NCBI RefSeq assembly: GCF_014192395.1
Contig: NZ_JACHXW010000002.1
Location: forward strand, 1 to 64,000
Source of the DNA: Paenibacillus endophyticus
Lineage (GTDB): Bacteria; Bacillota; Bacilli; Paenibacillales; Paenibacillaceae
Length of the DNA stretch: 64,000 nucleotides
Direction: 5' to 3'
Shown: positions 10,722-19,034 of the stretch, in pieces
Numbering within the stretch: the stretch's first letter is position 1
Layout: every line of letters starts with the position of its first letter
Translations under genes and position numbers: made by a program
The notes under the pieces: model-generated
Seen by the model: the letters and a program-made list of their open reading frames with translations, nothing else
Database searches by the model: none
Told to the model about the DNA's origin: nothing

Positions 10722-12173
10722 ATGAAACAGGATGAGATTCGCGCGCTGGAGCGAGCAATAGATGAAATAACAGAAATCGCACAAGGGTTTGGGTTGGACT
10801 TTTACCAAATGCGATATGAGATTTGCCCAGCAGAAATCATTTATACGTTCGGTGCATATGGCATGCCTACGAGGTTTAGTCACTGGAGTTTTGGAAAAAG
10901 TTTTAATAAAATGAAATTGCAGTATGATTTCGGTTTGAGCAAAATTTATGAACTCGTCATTAATTCTAACCCTTGTTATGCTTTTCTTCTAGATGGTAAT
11001 TCTTTAATTCAAAACAAGCTTATTGTGGCTCACGTTCTGGCTCACTGTGATTTCTTCAAGAATAATGCTCGTTTTGGCGTGACGAATCGGAATATGGTCG
11101 AAAGCATGTCAGCGACTGCCGATCGTATTCATCAATATGAAATGGATCATGGCACTGAGGCTGTAGAGAAGTTCATTGATGCCATTCTAGCTATACAAGA
11201 ACACGTTGACCCAACACTAATAAAACCATACCAGCTCGATAAGAAACGGTATATCGAAATGGTGCAAAAGGACAGTCAACGCTCAGAATGGAACATCCCT
11301 GCCTCGCAGTATGATGATTTATGGAATCTAGATCCTGATCGGACAGCTGCTGCTGAATCAGCAGCTCAATCCCAAGCATTAGATGCTAAACGCTTCCCAC
11401 CAAGACCCGAAAAAGATGTAATATGGTTCATTGAGGAATACTCCCCTACGCTTCAAGATTGGCAGCGTGATATTCTATCTATGCTTCGCGATGAAATGCT
11501 TTACTTCTGGCCACAAATCGAGACTAAAATCATGAACGAAGGCTGGGCTTCCTACTGGCACCAACGTATCATAAGAGAGCTCGATCTGACGAGCGAGGAA
11601 ACAATTGAATTTGCTAAGCTAAACTCATCGGTTGTGCAACCATCACGACATAGCCTGAATCCATACTATTTAGGATTGAAAATCTTTGAAGACATCGAGC
11701 GCCGCTTCGATAATCCGACCGCTGAGGAGCAGCGCCGCTTCGGCCGTGTTCCCGGCAAAGGTAGAGAAAAGATGTTCGAGGTTCGTGAACTCGACTCTGA
11801 TATTTCCTTCCTGCGCAACTACCTGACTAAGGATTTGGTTAACGATTTGGATCTTTACATTTTCGAGAAAAAAGGACCGGAGTGGAAAATAACAGATAAG
11901 TCGTGGGAGAATATTCGGGATCAGCTCGTCTACTCCAAGGTCAACGGAGGTTTTCCTAGTCTCATGGTGAAAGACGGCGACTTTAATCGTGTGGGTGAGT
12001 TGTATCTCATACATGAATATGAAGGTATGGAGCTTGACCTGAAATACGTAGAGCGTACACTTCCCCATGTCGTTCAGCTATGGGGGAAAAACGTGCATTT
12101 GGAAACATTCGTTGAGGATAAGAAGATTGTGTTTAGCTGTGATGGGAAGAAGACGAGCCGGAAGTTTGTTTAA
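10722..12173 (+). CDS. spoVR: SpoVR family sporulation protein
   Basis: At 483 residues this is close to the usual SpoVR length of about 470. It starts with the family's typical [20 protein letters not shown] and contains [20 protein letters not shown], the HCDFFKNN segment, [19 protein letters not shown] and [12 protein letters not shown]. In B. subtilis spoVR is needed for spore cortex formation; the biochemical role is unknown. GGAGGG lies 7 bases before the ATG, and a perfect hairpin terminator follows. Two pieces of a second, broken spoVR occur near 44 kb in this window, so this is the intact copy. Confidence 0.95.
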   Translation: MKQDEIRALERAIDEITEIAQGFGLDFYQMRYEICPAEIIYTFGAYGMPTRFSHWSFGKSFNKMKLQYDFGLSKIYELVINSNPCYAFLLDGNSLIQNKLIVAHVLAHCDFFKNNARFGVTNRNMVESMSATADRIHQYEMDHGTEAVEKFIDAILAIQEHVDPTLIKPYQLDKKRYIEMVQKDSQRSEWNIPASQYDDLWNLDPDRTAAAESAAQSQALDAKRFPPRPEKDVIWFIEEYSPTLQDWQRDILSMLRDEMLYFWPQIETKIMNEGWASYWHQRIIRELDLTSEETIEFAKLNSSVVQPSRHSLNPYYLGLKIFEDIERRFDNPTAEEQRRFGRVPGKGREKMFEVRELDSDISFLRNYLTKDLVNDLDLYIFEKKGPEWKITDKSWENIRDQLVYSKVNGGFPSLMVKDGDFNRVGELYLIHEYEGMELDLKYVERTLPHVVQLWGKNVHLETFVEDKKIVFSCDGKKTSRKFV

Positions 12174-12193
12174 CGTTCATATTGTCGCAAATC

Positions 12194-12225
12194 AAACACC
12201 GGATCCTAGGATCCGGTGTTTTTGT
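12194..12225. terminator. Intrinsic terminator after spoVR
   Basis: AAACACCGGATCC and GGATCCGGTGTTT form a perfect 13-bp stem with a TA loop, followed by T-rich sequence. A very similar CCGGATCC/GGATCCGG terminator stem recurs at 42066-42087. The 155 bases from here to the TetR gene hold nothing else recognised. Confidence 0.9.
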
Positions 12226-12380
12226 ATACGTTCGCTTAAGATTATAAGTTGATCTACACGCCCCGCAAGTCCTAAAACTCACTTTTTCATCCGATTGATT
12301 CTGAAATCTCCCTAAGCAATGCAGCAAGTGCAAATAGTTGCTTCATTTACCTTCTCTTATTCTACTTTATTCGATTTGGA

Positions 12381-13049
12381 TTAAAGCGTTCGGTTGAATT
12401 TCTCCACAAGATGTTCAATGATCGGTTTCATATTTGAATCGTCAACAGTCGACAGCTTTTCCGCTTTGAATAGCTGAATTTTTTTCAACTGATAGTAATC
12501 ACTGAGAACTTGTTCAATAGACATTTGGTTAAAGAGCAAATACTTCGCATCAATAATTTCTCTGAGCAACATATCGTCCTGAAGCAAAATGAATTTTTCA
12601 TTTATCATATTAAAAATGCCTTTCTCTTTTCCCTCCTGGTAGAACTCCAAGGTCATTTTTTCGCGTTTATTCAAAACACTTTTCAAATTATCGTATAAAT
12701 CGGGATACACCGATTGTAGATCCTTTAAAAAAACATCTGTAATCTTGCCAACTAGATTAACTGACTGTTCGAATAATTTCTGAAACCAGATTCCGAACCA
12801 TTTTTCATCGTCTTCCTTCGTCCGGTCTTCCATCTTTTCCAAATAATCTATAAAGATACGTACAACTCCTTCAATCACCTCTTCTTTTGAAGAAAAGTAC
12901 TTGTACATGGTAGCTCTACTTACGAACATGTGCTTGGCAATGTCATCCATCCGCAGATGCTGAAAACCATCCTTCATGACAGATGAGATTAACTTTTTCA
13001 GTAACTTACTTCTTGCTTTATCCTGCTGGCTCTCAAGAATCATATTCAT
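12381..13049 (-). CDS. TetR family repressor, likely of the divergent MFS gene
   Basis: A 222-residue one-component regulator. The N-terminal helix-turn-helix is clear (about 13-60: LISSVMKDGFQHLRMDDIAKHM then VSRATMYKYFSSKEEVIE). The C-terminal 150 residues, rich in Lys, Glu and Leu, form the ligand-binding and dimer part with no assigned ligand. AGGAGG lies 7 bases before the ATG. It is divergent from a DHA2-type exporter with a 153-base shared control region carrying an inverted repeat over the exporter promoter. This is the standard layout of a drug-responsive repressor and its exporter, so local repression is inferred. Confidence 0.9.
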   Translation of the reverse strand: MNMILESQQDKARSKLLKKLISSVMKDGFQHLRMDDIAKHMFVSRATMYKYFSSKEEVIEGVVRIFIDYLEKMEDRTKEDDEKWFGIWFQKLFEQSVNLVGKITDVFLKDLQSVYPDLYDNLKSVLNKREKMTLEFYQEGKEKGIFNMINEKFILLQDDMLLREIIDAKYLLFNQMSIEQVLSDYYQLKKIQLFKAEKLSTVDDSNMKPIIEHLVEKFNRTL

Positions 13050-13112
13050 TGGATAACCTCCTGCAAACGCTTCTTCTCATTATACGTAGTTTTTCAACAA
13101 AAACACAATAAG

Positions 13113-13170
13113 AACTAAATAGACAAAAAAGATATATTTAGTTTACTTTAAATATATTGTATGATATGAT
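13113..13170 (+). promoter_or_regulatory. Exporter promoter with overlapping candidate TetR operator
   Basis: A plus-strand promoter reads TTTACT (13142-13147), a 17-base spacer, and TATGAT (13165-13170). A 9-bp inverted repeat, AACTAAATA (13113-13121) and TATTTAGTT (13135-13143), has its right arm touching the -35 box. A repressor bound there would block polymerase. The 13-base spacing between arms is somewhat wide for a single TetR dimer. Confidence 0.6.
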
Positions 13171-13202
13171 CCTTCTCGACAACTTGAACTTCAGTTGAAA
13201 GG

Positions 13203-14600
13203 ATGATTATTATCAATAAGTCTAAACAAATCATGTTAGCCATTATCATTGCATGCCAGCTTATGATTGTACTCGACGCTTCCATCATGGTAACGGCCTT
13301 GCCTGAGATTGGCCGCACCCTTCATCTCACTACAGCCCATTTAAGCTGGGTGCAAAATGCGTATATTTTAGCTTTTGGCGGACTCATGCTGCTTGGTGCA
13401 CGGGCGGGGGATATTTGGGGGCGAAGGAGAATGTTCAGCGTTGGGATTGCTTTGTTTACATTGGCTTCTATTTTAGTTGGCATCGCTCAATCAGCTGAAT
13501 TTTTGTTCATTACCCGTGCGTTGCAAGGCATTGCCGCAGCGATTGCAACCCCCTCCACACTCGCATTATTATCGGTGACCTTTATAGAACCGAAGGAACG
13601 CACCAAAGCAATCGCGTTATACAGTGCTGTAGCAGGAGCAGGCGGCAGTATCGGCCTTATTCTTGGAGGAATCCTGACCGATCTCATTTCTTGGCGGGTA
13701 GGCATGTTTCTCAACGTCCCTATTGGAATTGCTTTGCTCTTCATGGTTCCGCGCTTTTTGCCGGAAACGGAAAAAAATACAGGGCATTTTGATTTAATGG
13801 GAGCAATGACTTCCGTTTTTGGAATAACCGCACTGGTGTATGGTTTTGTTCAGGCAGCAGCAAATGGATGGGCACAATTGCAGACCGTGCTTTCACTTAG
13901 CATTGGGGTTGTATTGTTAGTCGCATTCGTGTTTATCGAGGCTCGTGCGAAACAACCGATTACACCGCTGCGTTTGTTTGCGAGCCGCAGGCGATCGGGT
14001 GCCTATCTCGGAAGGTTTTTATTTGTTAGCGGTAATTTTTCTGTATTTTTTTTCCTGCCACAGTTTTTGCAGAACGTGCTTGGTTTCACTTCGTTTGAAT
14101 CCGGGCTGGCATTTCTGCCTTTCACAGCTGTTCAATTTGGGATGATGTATCTTATGCCATCGCTAATCGCGCGTTTTGGAAATTTAAAGGTGCTGGTCGT
14201 CGGCCTGATAATTGCGATTATGGGTACAAGCTGGCTAAGCCAAATCTCAACAGATTCTCAATTTTTTCCGCAAATTTTTCTACCTTTGATGGTCATGGGT
14301 ATCGGCGCTGGAACGGTCTTTCTTCCATTAACAACGATTGGACTATCTGGTGTAGATTCACGTGATTCAGGCGCTGCTTCCGGTCTTATCAATGTTGCTC
14401 ATCAAACAGGAAGCTCATTGGGTATAGCCATTCTTATCACTGTCTTTGAAGCAGCTAGACTGTCAACAGTATTGCCTTCCAAGCAAGATTTTGCTCACGC
14501 TAGTTCTGTGGTCATAGTGGGTTCAACAGCCTTTATTGCCGCTTCCCTCGTAGTCGTGCTATTCTGTTTTCTCCCAAAACGTGGCGCGGTCAAAGAATAA
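13203..14600 (+). CDS. MFS drug exporter, DHA2 (14-helix) type
   Basis: A 465-residue proton-driven exporter of the plasma membrane. The start of the fold, LMIVLDASIMVTALPEIGRTL, with the D-x-S/T-I-V-x-A-L-P pattern, is the DHA2 family signature. GARAGDIWGRRRMF is the loop 2-3 motif A, and LILGGILTDLISWRVGMFLNVPIG is the antiporter motif C region. The start is uncertain. The ATG at 13203 has AAAGG directly against it, which is too close for a normal site, and the next ATG at 13233 has no site. The substrate is unknown; it is paired with a divergent TetR gene and followed by a strong terminator. Confidence 0.9.
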   Translation: MIIINKSKQIMLAIIIACQLMIVLDASIMVTALPEIGRTLHLTTAHLSWVQNAYILAFGGLMLLGARAGDIWGRRRMFSVGIALFTLASILVGIAQSAEFLFITRALQGIAAAIATPSTLALLSVTFIEPKERTKAIALYSAVAGAGGSIGLILGGILTDLISWRVGMFLNVPIGIALLFMVPRFLPETEKNTGHFDLMGAMTSVFGITALVYGFVQAAANGWAQLQTVLSLSIGVVLLVAFVFIEARAKQPITPLRLFASRRRSGAYLGRFLFVSGNFSVFFFLPQFLQNVLGFTSFESGLAFLPFTAVQFGMMYLMPSLIARFGNLKVLVVGLIIAIMGTSWLSQISTDSQFFPQIFLPLMVMGIGAGTVFLPLTTIGLSGVDSRDSGAASGLINVAHQTGSSLGIAILITVFEAARLSTVLPSKQDFAHASSVVIVGSTAFIAASLVVVLFCFLPKRGAVKE

Positions 14601-14634
14601 GCCCAGAGAGCTGCTTGATATAGATTATTGCAAA

Positions 14635-14685
14635 AAAGACGATTTTCCATTCGTTTCCTGAATGGAAAATCGTCTTTAATTTTAT
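14635..14685 (+). terminator. Intrinsic terminator after MFS gene
   Basis: AAAGACGATTTTCCATTC pairs almost perfectly with GAATGGAAAATCGTCTTT, followed by TAATTTTATTTTT. Confidence 0.9.
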
Positions 14686-14783
14686 TTTTCCAAATGGAAA
14701 GTTGCGCCTTCATAATAGGAGTGCTAAAGTTATTTGGTCCTATATCAATGACCGAAGAACGGAAAGTGTCAACCGTTTCTTCA

Positions 14784-16520
14784 TCATTCGAAATCCCCCA
14801 TTATCAACTGATCCAATGTCGTCCCGCCGAGAACCATGGGATATACATTTTCTTCTCTTGGCACAACAAACTCAACAAGCACAGGTCCAGGTGTCTCCAA
14901 AGCCTCTTGCCATATATGGTGCGCCTCTGCTTTAGTGCTTGCTCTTAATCCCTTAACTCCGTAGGCTTCAGCTAGTTTTACGAAATCGGGACTGCCAGCA
15001 AGATCGATTTGACTATAACGACTTTCGTAAATGATTTCCTGCTGCTGTCTAACCATGCCTAACACTTGATTGTTAATTACGACAATTTTGACAGGAATAT
15101 TGTTAATAGCGCAAATCGCCATCTCTTGAGCGCACATCTGCATACCTCCGTCACCGTTTATAGAAATAACGAGACGGTTTGGATTTCCTACCTGGGCACC
15201 TATAGCAGAGGGGAATCCGAATCCCATTGTTCCGGAACCACCGGAAGTTACCAGTGAACGTGAATGATTAAATTTATAAAATTGTGCAACCCACATTTGA
15301 TGCTGACCTACATCAGTGGTTATAATCGCATTCCCTCGTGTTGTCGAATTGATCATTTCCAGAACATATTGCGGTTTAAGCTCCGTTTCGGAGTCTTTAT
15401 ACCGTAATGGATACATGGACTTGTTTTCTTGAATATTACTGATCCAATGATTTGATTTGGAAGGCTTAGCTTTCGTATTTGCATATCCTAGTACAGCTTT
15501 TATATCTCCTACACATGCAATATCTGTTTTGATGATCTTGCCAATTTCTGCTGGATCAATATCGATGTGGGCAATCCATTTGGCATTTGGAGCGAAGCCA
15601 TCGACTTTCATTGTGACCCGGTCATCAAATCGTGATCCAATTGAAATGATAAGATCAGCGTTTTGAATTGCCATATTCGCCGTATACGTGCCATGATGAC
15701 CTAACATGCCTAACCACAAATCATGAGCACTTGGGAAGCCGCCTAAACCGAGCAATGTGGTCGTCACCGGAATTTTTGTTTTATTCACGAATTTCAGCAG
15801 CTCATCTGATGCATTAGAATATACCACCCCACCACCAGCTATAATGACCGGCTTTTCTGATTCTGCAATAGCCTGAATCAACTTATCTATCTCCGTTGGG
15901 TCAGGATTTGGAGTTGCACTGTAACCCTGTAACTGTAAATTTAGTTTGTTTGATGGATCATAATACATTTTATGATTTGACACGTCTTTAGGAATGTCGA
16001 TTAATACCGGACCTTTCCTTCCAGTGCTTGCAATATAAAATGCTTCATGGATGATGCGCGGCAGGTCATGAACGTCACGTACTGAGTAGCTGTGTTTGGT
16101 TATTGGCATTGTAATACTAATAATGTCTGCTTCCTGAAATGCATCCGTACCAATAACTGTTGTTGGAACGTTACCTGTAATAATCACAAGCGGTACAGAA
16201 TCCATATAAGCCGTTGCAATTCCAGTAACTAAGTTAGTCGCTCCTGGTCCGGAGGTGGCGATGCATACTCCTGTCTTTCCTGTTGATCGAGCATATCCGT
16301 CCGCCGCATGGATAGCACCTTGTTCGTGGCGAGTCAAAATGTGTTTGAAATCCGGATTATTTACCATTGCATCATAGATGTAAAGGACATTTCCTCCTGG
16401 GTACCCAAATACGCATTCCGTACCTTCCATTAGCAAGCAGCGTAAAAGGACCTCCGATCCTGTTATTAAATCCTGAGAACTTTGATCTGTCTTGTTCGTG
16501 AACATAGATACTTCTTCCAT
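14784..16520 (-). CDS. ilvB: Acetolactate synthase large subunit (stand-alone)
   Basis: Thiamine-diphosphate enzyme that condenses two pyruvates, or pyruvate with 2-oxobutyrate, in the first step of valine/leucine and isoleucine synthesis. The 578-residue protein has the PYR-domain YPGGNVLYIYDAM with HEQGAIHAADGYAR, the anabolic-type RFDDRVT, and the cofactor motif GDGGMQMCAQEM through INN. One key residue differs: the usual GMVRQWQ reads GMVRQQQ, placing Gln at about residue 493 where anabolic enzymes have Trp. AAGGAGG precedes the ATG. No ilvN small subunit or ilvC follows, unlike standard ilv operons. Three tandem T-box leaders lie upstream, so expression should respond to an uncharged branched-chain tRNA. 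It is probably a second isozyme; this is an inference. Confidence 0.93.
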   Translation of the reverse strand: MEEVSMFTNKTDQSSQDLITGSEVLLRCLLMEGTECVFGYPGGNVLYIYDAMVNNPDFKHILTRHEQGAIHAADGYARSTGKTGVCIATSGPGATNLVTGIATAYMDSVPLVIITGNVPTTVIGTDAFQEADIISITMPITKHSYSVRDVHDLPRIIHEAFYIASTGRKGPVLIDIPKDVSNHKMYYDPSNKLNLQLQGYSATPNPDPTEIDKLIQAIAESEKPVIIAGGGVVYSNASDELLKFVNKTKIPVTTTLLGLGGFPSAHDLWLGMLGHHGTYTANMAIQNADLIISIGSRFDDRVTMKVDGFAPNAKWIAHIDIDPAEIGKIIKTDIACVGDIKAVLGYANTKAKPSKSNHWISNIQENKSMYPLRYKDSETELKPQYVLEMINSTTRGNAIITTDVGQHQMWVAQFYKFNHSRSLVTSGGSGTMGFGFPSAIGAQVGNPNRLVISINGDGGMQMCAQEMAICAINNIPVKIVVINNQVLGMVRQQQEIIYESRYSQIDLAGSPDFVKLAEAYGVKGLRASTKAEAHHIWQEALETPGPVLVEFVVPREENVYPMVLGGTTLDQLIMGDFE

Positions 16521-16548
16521 TTGAATTCCTCCTTAAATATAAATAACC

Positions 16549-16862
16549 CCTCTCATCCTCAGTCGACAGAAAATAACTGTCGTAACTAAAGGGACGAAAG
16601 GGGAAAGATTTTCGTGGTACCACCCTGATTTGCCAAGAACCTTACGGTTCCAGCCTCATGAGGTAAGGTTTCCCTTACCTGCAGCACGATAACGTGTGCC
16701 ATTCCGTTTGAGCCTACTCATCGAATCAAGTTTCAATTCAACTTTCGATCAAAAGCTCCGAGACGACATCATACAAAGGGATTATGGCAAAGGTTTCAGC
16801 GTTTCCTTTGCTCTCTGGGCATAAGAGCCTTCCTATTTTTTTCTCTTCATCGCTTTTATATG
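16549..16862 (-). promoter_or_regulatory. T-box riboswitch, copy 1 (next to ilvB)
   Basis: On the minus strand the conserved T-box sequence AGGGTGGTACCACG lies at 16613-16626. After it, CCCCTTTCGTCC pairs fully, with G-U pairs, with GGATGAGAGGGG to form a terminator stem followed by TTATTTAT. Upstream, AAGGCTC and GAGCTTTT close a Stem I, with the CCAGAGAGC element on its 5' side. The segment GATGTCGTCTCGGAG on the 3' side of Stem I holds two adjacent GTC triplets, so a valine specifier is the best reading, but I could not fold it. Uncharged tRNA should favour the antiterminator and turn ilvB on. Confidence 0.9.
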
Positions 16863-16870
16863 TTTAAAAT

Positions 16871-17192
16871 AAATAACCCCTCTCATCCTCAGTCGACAGA
16901 AAACAGCTGTCGTAACTGAAGGGACGAAAGGGGAAGATTTTCGTGGTACCACCCTGATTTGCCAAGAACCTTACGGTTCCAGCCTCATGAGGTAAGGTTT
17001 CCCTTACCTGCAGCACGATAACGTGTGCCATTCCGTTTGAGCCTACTCATCGAATCAAATCCCAATTCAACTTTCGATCAACAGCTCCGAGACGACATCA
17101 TACAAAGGGATTATGGCAAAGGTTTCAGCGTTTCCTTTGCTCTCTGGGCATAAGAGCCTTCCTATTTTTTTCTCTTCATCGCTTTTATATAT
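16871..17192 (-). promoter_or_regulatory. T-box riboswitch, copy 2
   Basis: A near-identical repeat of copy 1, 329 bases upstream by T-box position (AGGGTGGTACCACG at 16942-16955). It has the same terminator stem, the same GATGTCGTCTCGG specifier segment and the same Stem II/III region. Differences are scattered single bases, for example one fewer A before the T-box. It is complete, with its own terminator, so it should act independently of the other copies. Confidence 0.9.
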
Positions 17193-17199
17193 TTAAAAT

Positions 17200-17516
17200 A
17201 AATAACCCCTCTCATCCTCAGTCGACAGAAAACAGCAGTCGTAACTGAAGGGACGAAAGGGGAAAGATTTTCGTGGTACCACCCTGATTTGCCAAGAACC
17301 TTACGGTTCCAGCCTCTTGAGGTAAGGTTTCCCTTACCTGCAGCACGATAACGTGTGCCATTCCGTTTGAGCCTACTCATCGAACCAATTCTCGATTCAA
17401 CTTTCGATCAAAAGCTCCGAGACGACATCATACAAAGGGATTATGGCAAAGGTTTCAGCGTTTCCTTTGCTCTCTGGACATAAGAGCCTTTATATTTTTT
17501 TCTCTTCAACGCAGAT
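17200..17516 (-). promoter_or_regulatory. T-box riboswitch, copy 3 (promoter-proximal)
   Basis: The third near-identical copy, 330 bases further upstream (AGGGTGGTACCACG at 17272-17285). It carries the same candidate valine specifier and terminator. Small differences include CTCTTGAGG for CTCATGAGG and a GGACATAAGAG variant at the base of Stem I. Being first from the promoter, it is the first decision point on the leader RNA of about 1 kb. Confidence 0.9.
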
Positions 17517-17529
17517 TATGATGGATAAT

Positions 17530-17558
17530 ACATTAGCACAATGCCTGCTCTTTTTCAA
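17530..17558 (-). promoter_or_regulatory. Promoter of the T-box/ilvB transcript
   Basis: On the minus strand TTGAAA (17553-17558), a 17-base spacer and TAATGT (17530-17535) lie just upstream of the first T-box. I see no comparable promoter between the T-box copies, so one promoter probably drives all three and ilvB. Confidence 0.6.
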
Positions 17559-17644
17559 ATGATTTATTGCAGTAATCTGTCCGTTAGCCTAATGAGAATC
17601 CTTCATTTTAGAAGTCTAGCATCTGGTCTAACGTAATCGCTTTT

Positions 17645-18247
17645 CTAATCCGCATGTTTCGAATATCTCAATGCTACAAGGTAATTGATCCCGATTTTCT
17701 TTGCCCGTTTAATTGGTATTTGCTTGCGTTTGTATTCTTCAAAACCTAATTTATAATAGAGCTTTATGGCTGGAATATTGGTATCGGCGACTTCTTCAAT
17801 CACATAAGTATCATAGGGTGTATGCTCAAGGATATGACGAATCATTTGCGAAGCAACGCCTTGTCCCCTGAATTCGGCGGCCGTCCCTACAAATTCAATG
17901 GAGCCTACATTAGGAGAAGGATGAACAACGATCGTTTCAAATTCTTTTTTCAAGAAAACACCAGCCATCGTACCTCTATACAAGCCTAAATGTGTGCGAA
18001 GTTCCTTTTTATCCAGTTTAACCGAAAGTGAAGTACCATCCGTACAAGCAGCCATTCCAACCACTTGCCCCTCGTATAACGCTACATAAAATTGGTCCAA
18101 AACGAACATATGGGCGAACGCTGCTGCAATTCTTTTCGGATCCTTAGAGAAATAACCCAGCCACTGTGTGAATCCCTCTGCGAATATTTCGGATATTCCT
18201 TGCCTCACATCACATTCAGCTTGATCGGCTCTAACCACGTTTATCAT
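17645..18247 (-). CDS. GNAT family N-acetyltransferase
   Basis: A 200-residue acetyl-CoA-dependent acetyltransferase of unknown substrate. The acetyl-CoA loop is seen in EFRGQGVASQMIRHIL (motif A, about 131-146), and the late NIPAIKLYYKLGFEEYKRKQ matches motif B. The N-terminal 60 residues are a longer extension than in minimal GNAT proteins. Its start lies 7 bases after the stop of the TetR gene, with GGAAAGGAAG as ribosome binding site within the end of that gene, so the two form an operon. The TetR protein probably controls both; what is acetylated cannot be told. Confidence 0.88.
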   Translation of the reverse strand: MINVVRADQAECDVRQGISEIFAEGFTQWLGYFSKDPKRIAAAFAHMFVLDQFYVALYEGQVVGMAACTDGTSLSVKLDKKELRTHLGLYRGTMAGVFLKKEFETIVVHPSPNVGSIEFVGTAAEFRGQGVASQMIRHILEHTPYDTYVIEEVADTNIPAIKLYYKLGFEEYKRKQIPIKRAKKIGINYLVALRYSKHAD

Positions 18248-18254
18248 GACAGGC

Positions 18255-18866
18255 TCACTTCCTTTCCTTCAACAGAAATGCGGTGAGGAGAGATGGAGAG
18301 GGCATGGTAAAGTTGCTCTTCAGTAATACTTTCATCTGAGCTAAACCCTGAATCGATGCATAAAAAAGGGAAGCCATTTCCTGCGCATCACCCGAGTAAA
18401 ACTCTCCAAGCTGCTGCCCCTTGCGAATGAGTTCTGCCGTAGAATCAAGCAGCTTGGCATTTACCTGGAGGATCTCTTCATAATGTTCTGAGGCTGTGGC
18501 AGCTCCAGCTAATAGTGATTGATTAATAAGGATCAGTAAATGAGCTAGTTCCTCCCCGTTGATCATGTCCGTGTAGACTTCGTCGACAAACTGTGCCAAT
18601 AACATTCGGGGGGACTGATCGGATTCAAAGAAAGTAATATTGCGTTTCAATCCTTCGACCGCGTAGGCAACCAATTCATTAAATAACTGATCCTTCGTTT
18701 TGTAATGACGATAAAGCAGCCCAATGCTAACGCCAGCCGTATCCGCGATATCTTGAACATTCGTCAAGCCGAAACCTTGATGAGCAAATAACTGCATTGC
18801 AGCTGAATGGATTTTTTTCCTAGTGGCATTGCGCATTTCCTCAAACTGTTCCTTGCTGCGCGGCAA
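18255..18866 (-). CDS. TetR family regulator, autoregulated
   Basis: A 203-residue regulator with an N-terminal helix-turn-helix (about 14-60: IHSAAMQLFAHQGFGLTNVQ, then DIADTAGVSIGLLYRHYKTKDQLF). The start codon is a TTG at 18866 with a GGGGCGA site about 5 bases upstream; no ATG in frame fits better. A near-perfect palindrome lies about 18 bases before the start codon and should be its own operator. It is first in an operon with the GNAT gene. The effector is unknown. Confidence 0.88.
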   Translation of the reverse strand: MPRSKEQFEEMRNATRKKIHSAAMQLFAHQGFGLTNVQDIADTAGVSIGLLYRHYKTKDQLFNELVAYAVEGLKRNITFFESDQSPRMLLAQFVDEVYTDMINGEELAHLLILINQSLLAGAATASEHYEEILQVNAKLLDSTAELIRKGQQLGEFYSGDAQEMASLFYASIQGLAQMKVLLKSNFTMPSPSLLTAFLLKERK

Positions 18867-18883
18867 ACCATTCGCCCCTTTTT

Positions 18884-18905
18884 AATGAATGAATTTTCAC
18901 TCATT
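18884..18905. promoter_or_regulatory. Candidate TetR operator palindrome
   Basis: AATGAATGA and TCACTCATT, separated by 4 bases, form an inverted repeat with one mismatch per arm pair. It lies directly upstream of the TetR start codon, and AT-rich promoter-like sequence continues to about 18925. Confidence 0.65.
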
Positions 18906-19000
18906 ATATAATATGAAGTGTGGAATTACAATATTCAACTCCAGCTAGTGAAATCTGCCCCTATCGTTCAATTAAATTCTTAATATGAATAAACAATCAA

Positions 19001-19024
19001 AACCCGACCTCACGAGGTCGGGTT
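19001..19024 (-). terminator. Intrinsic terminator after alcohol dehydrogenase gene
   Basis: AACCCGACCT and AGGTCGGGTT form a 10-bp stem with a 4-base loop. On the minus strand it continues into TTTGATTG, 10 bases after the dehydrogenase stop. Confidence 0.85.
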
Positions 19025-19034
19025 TCTCCTACAA

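Noticed and set aside
16372..17380. Short open frames within the T-box region
   Set aside because: They coincide with structured RNA repeated three times, and none has a start site; explained by the riboswitches.
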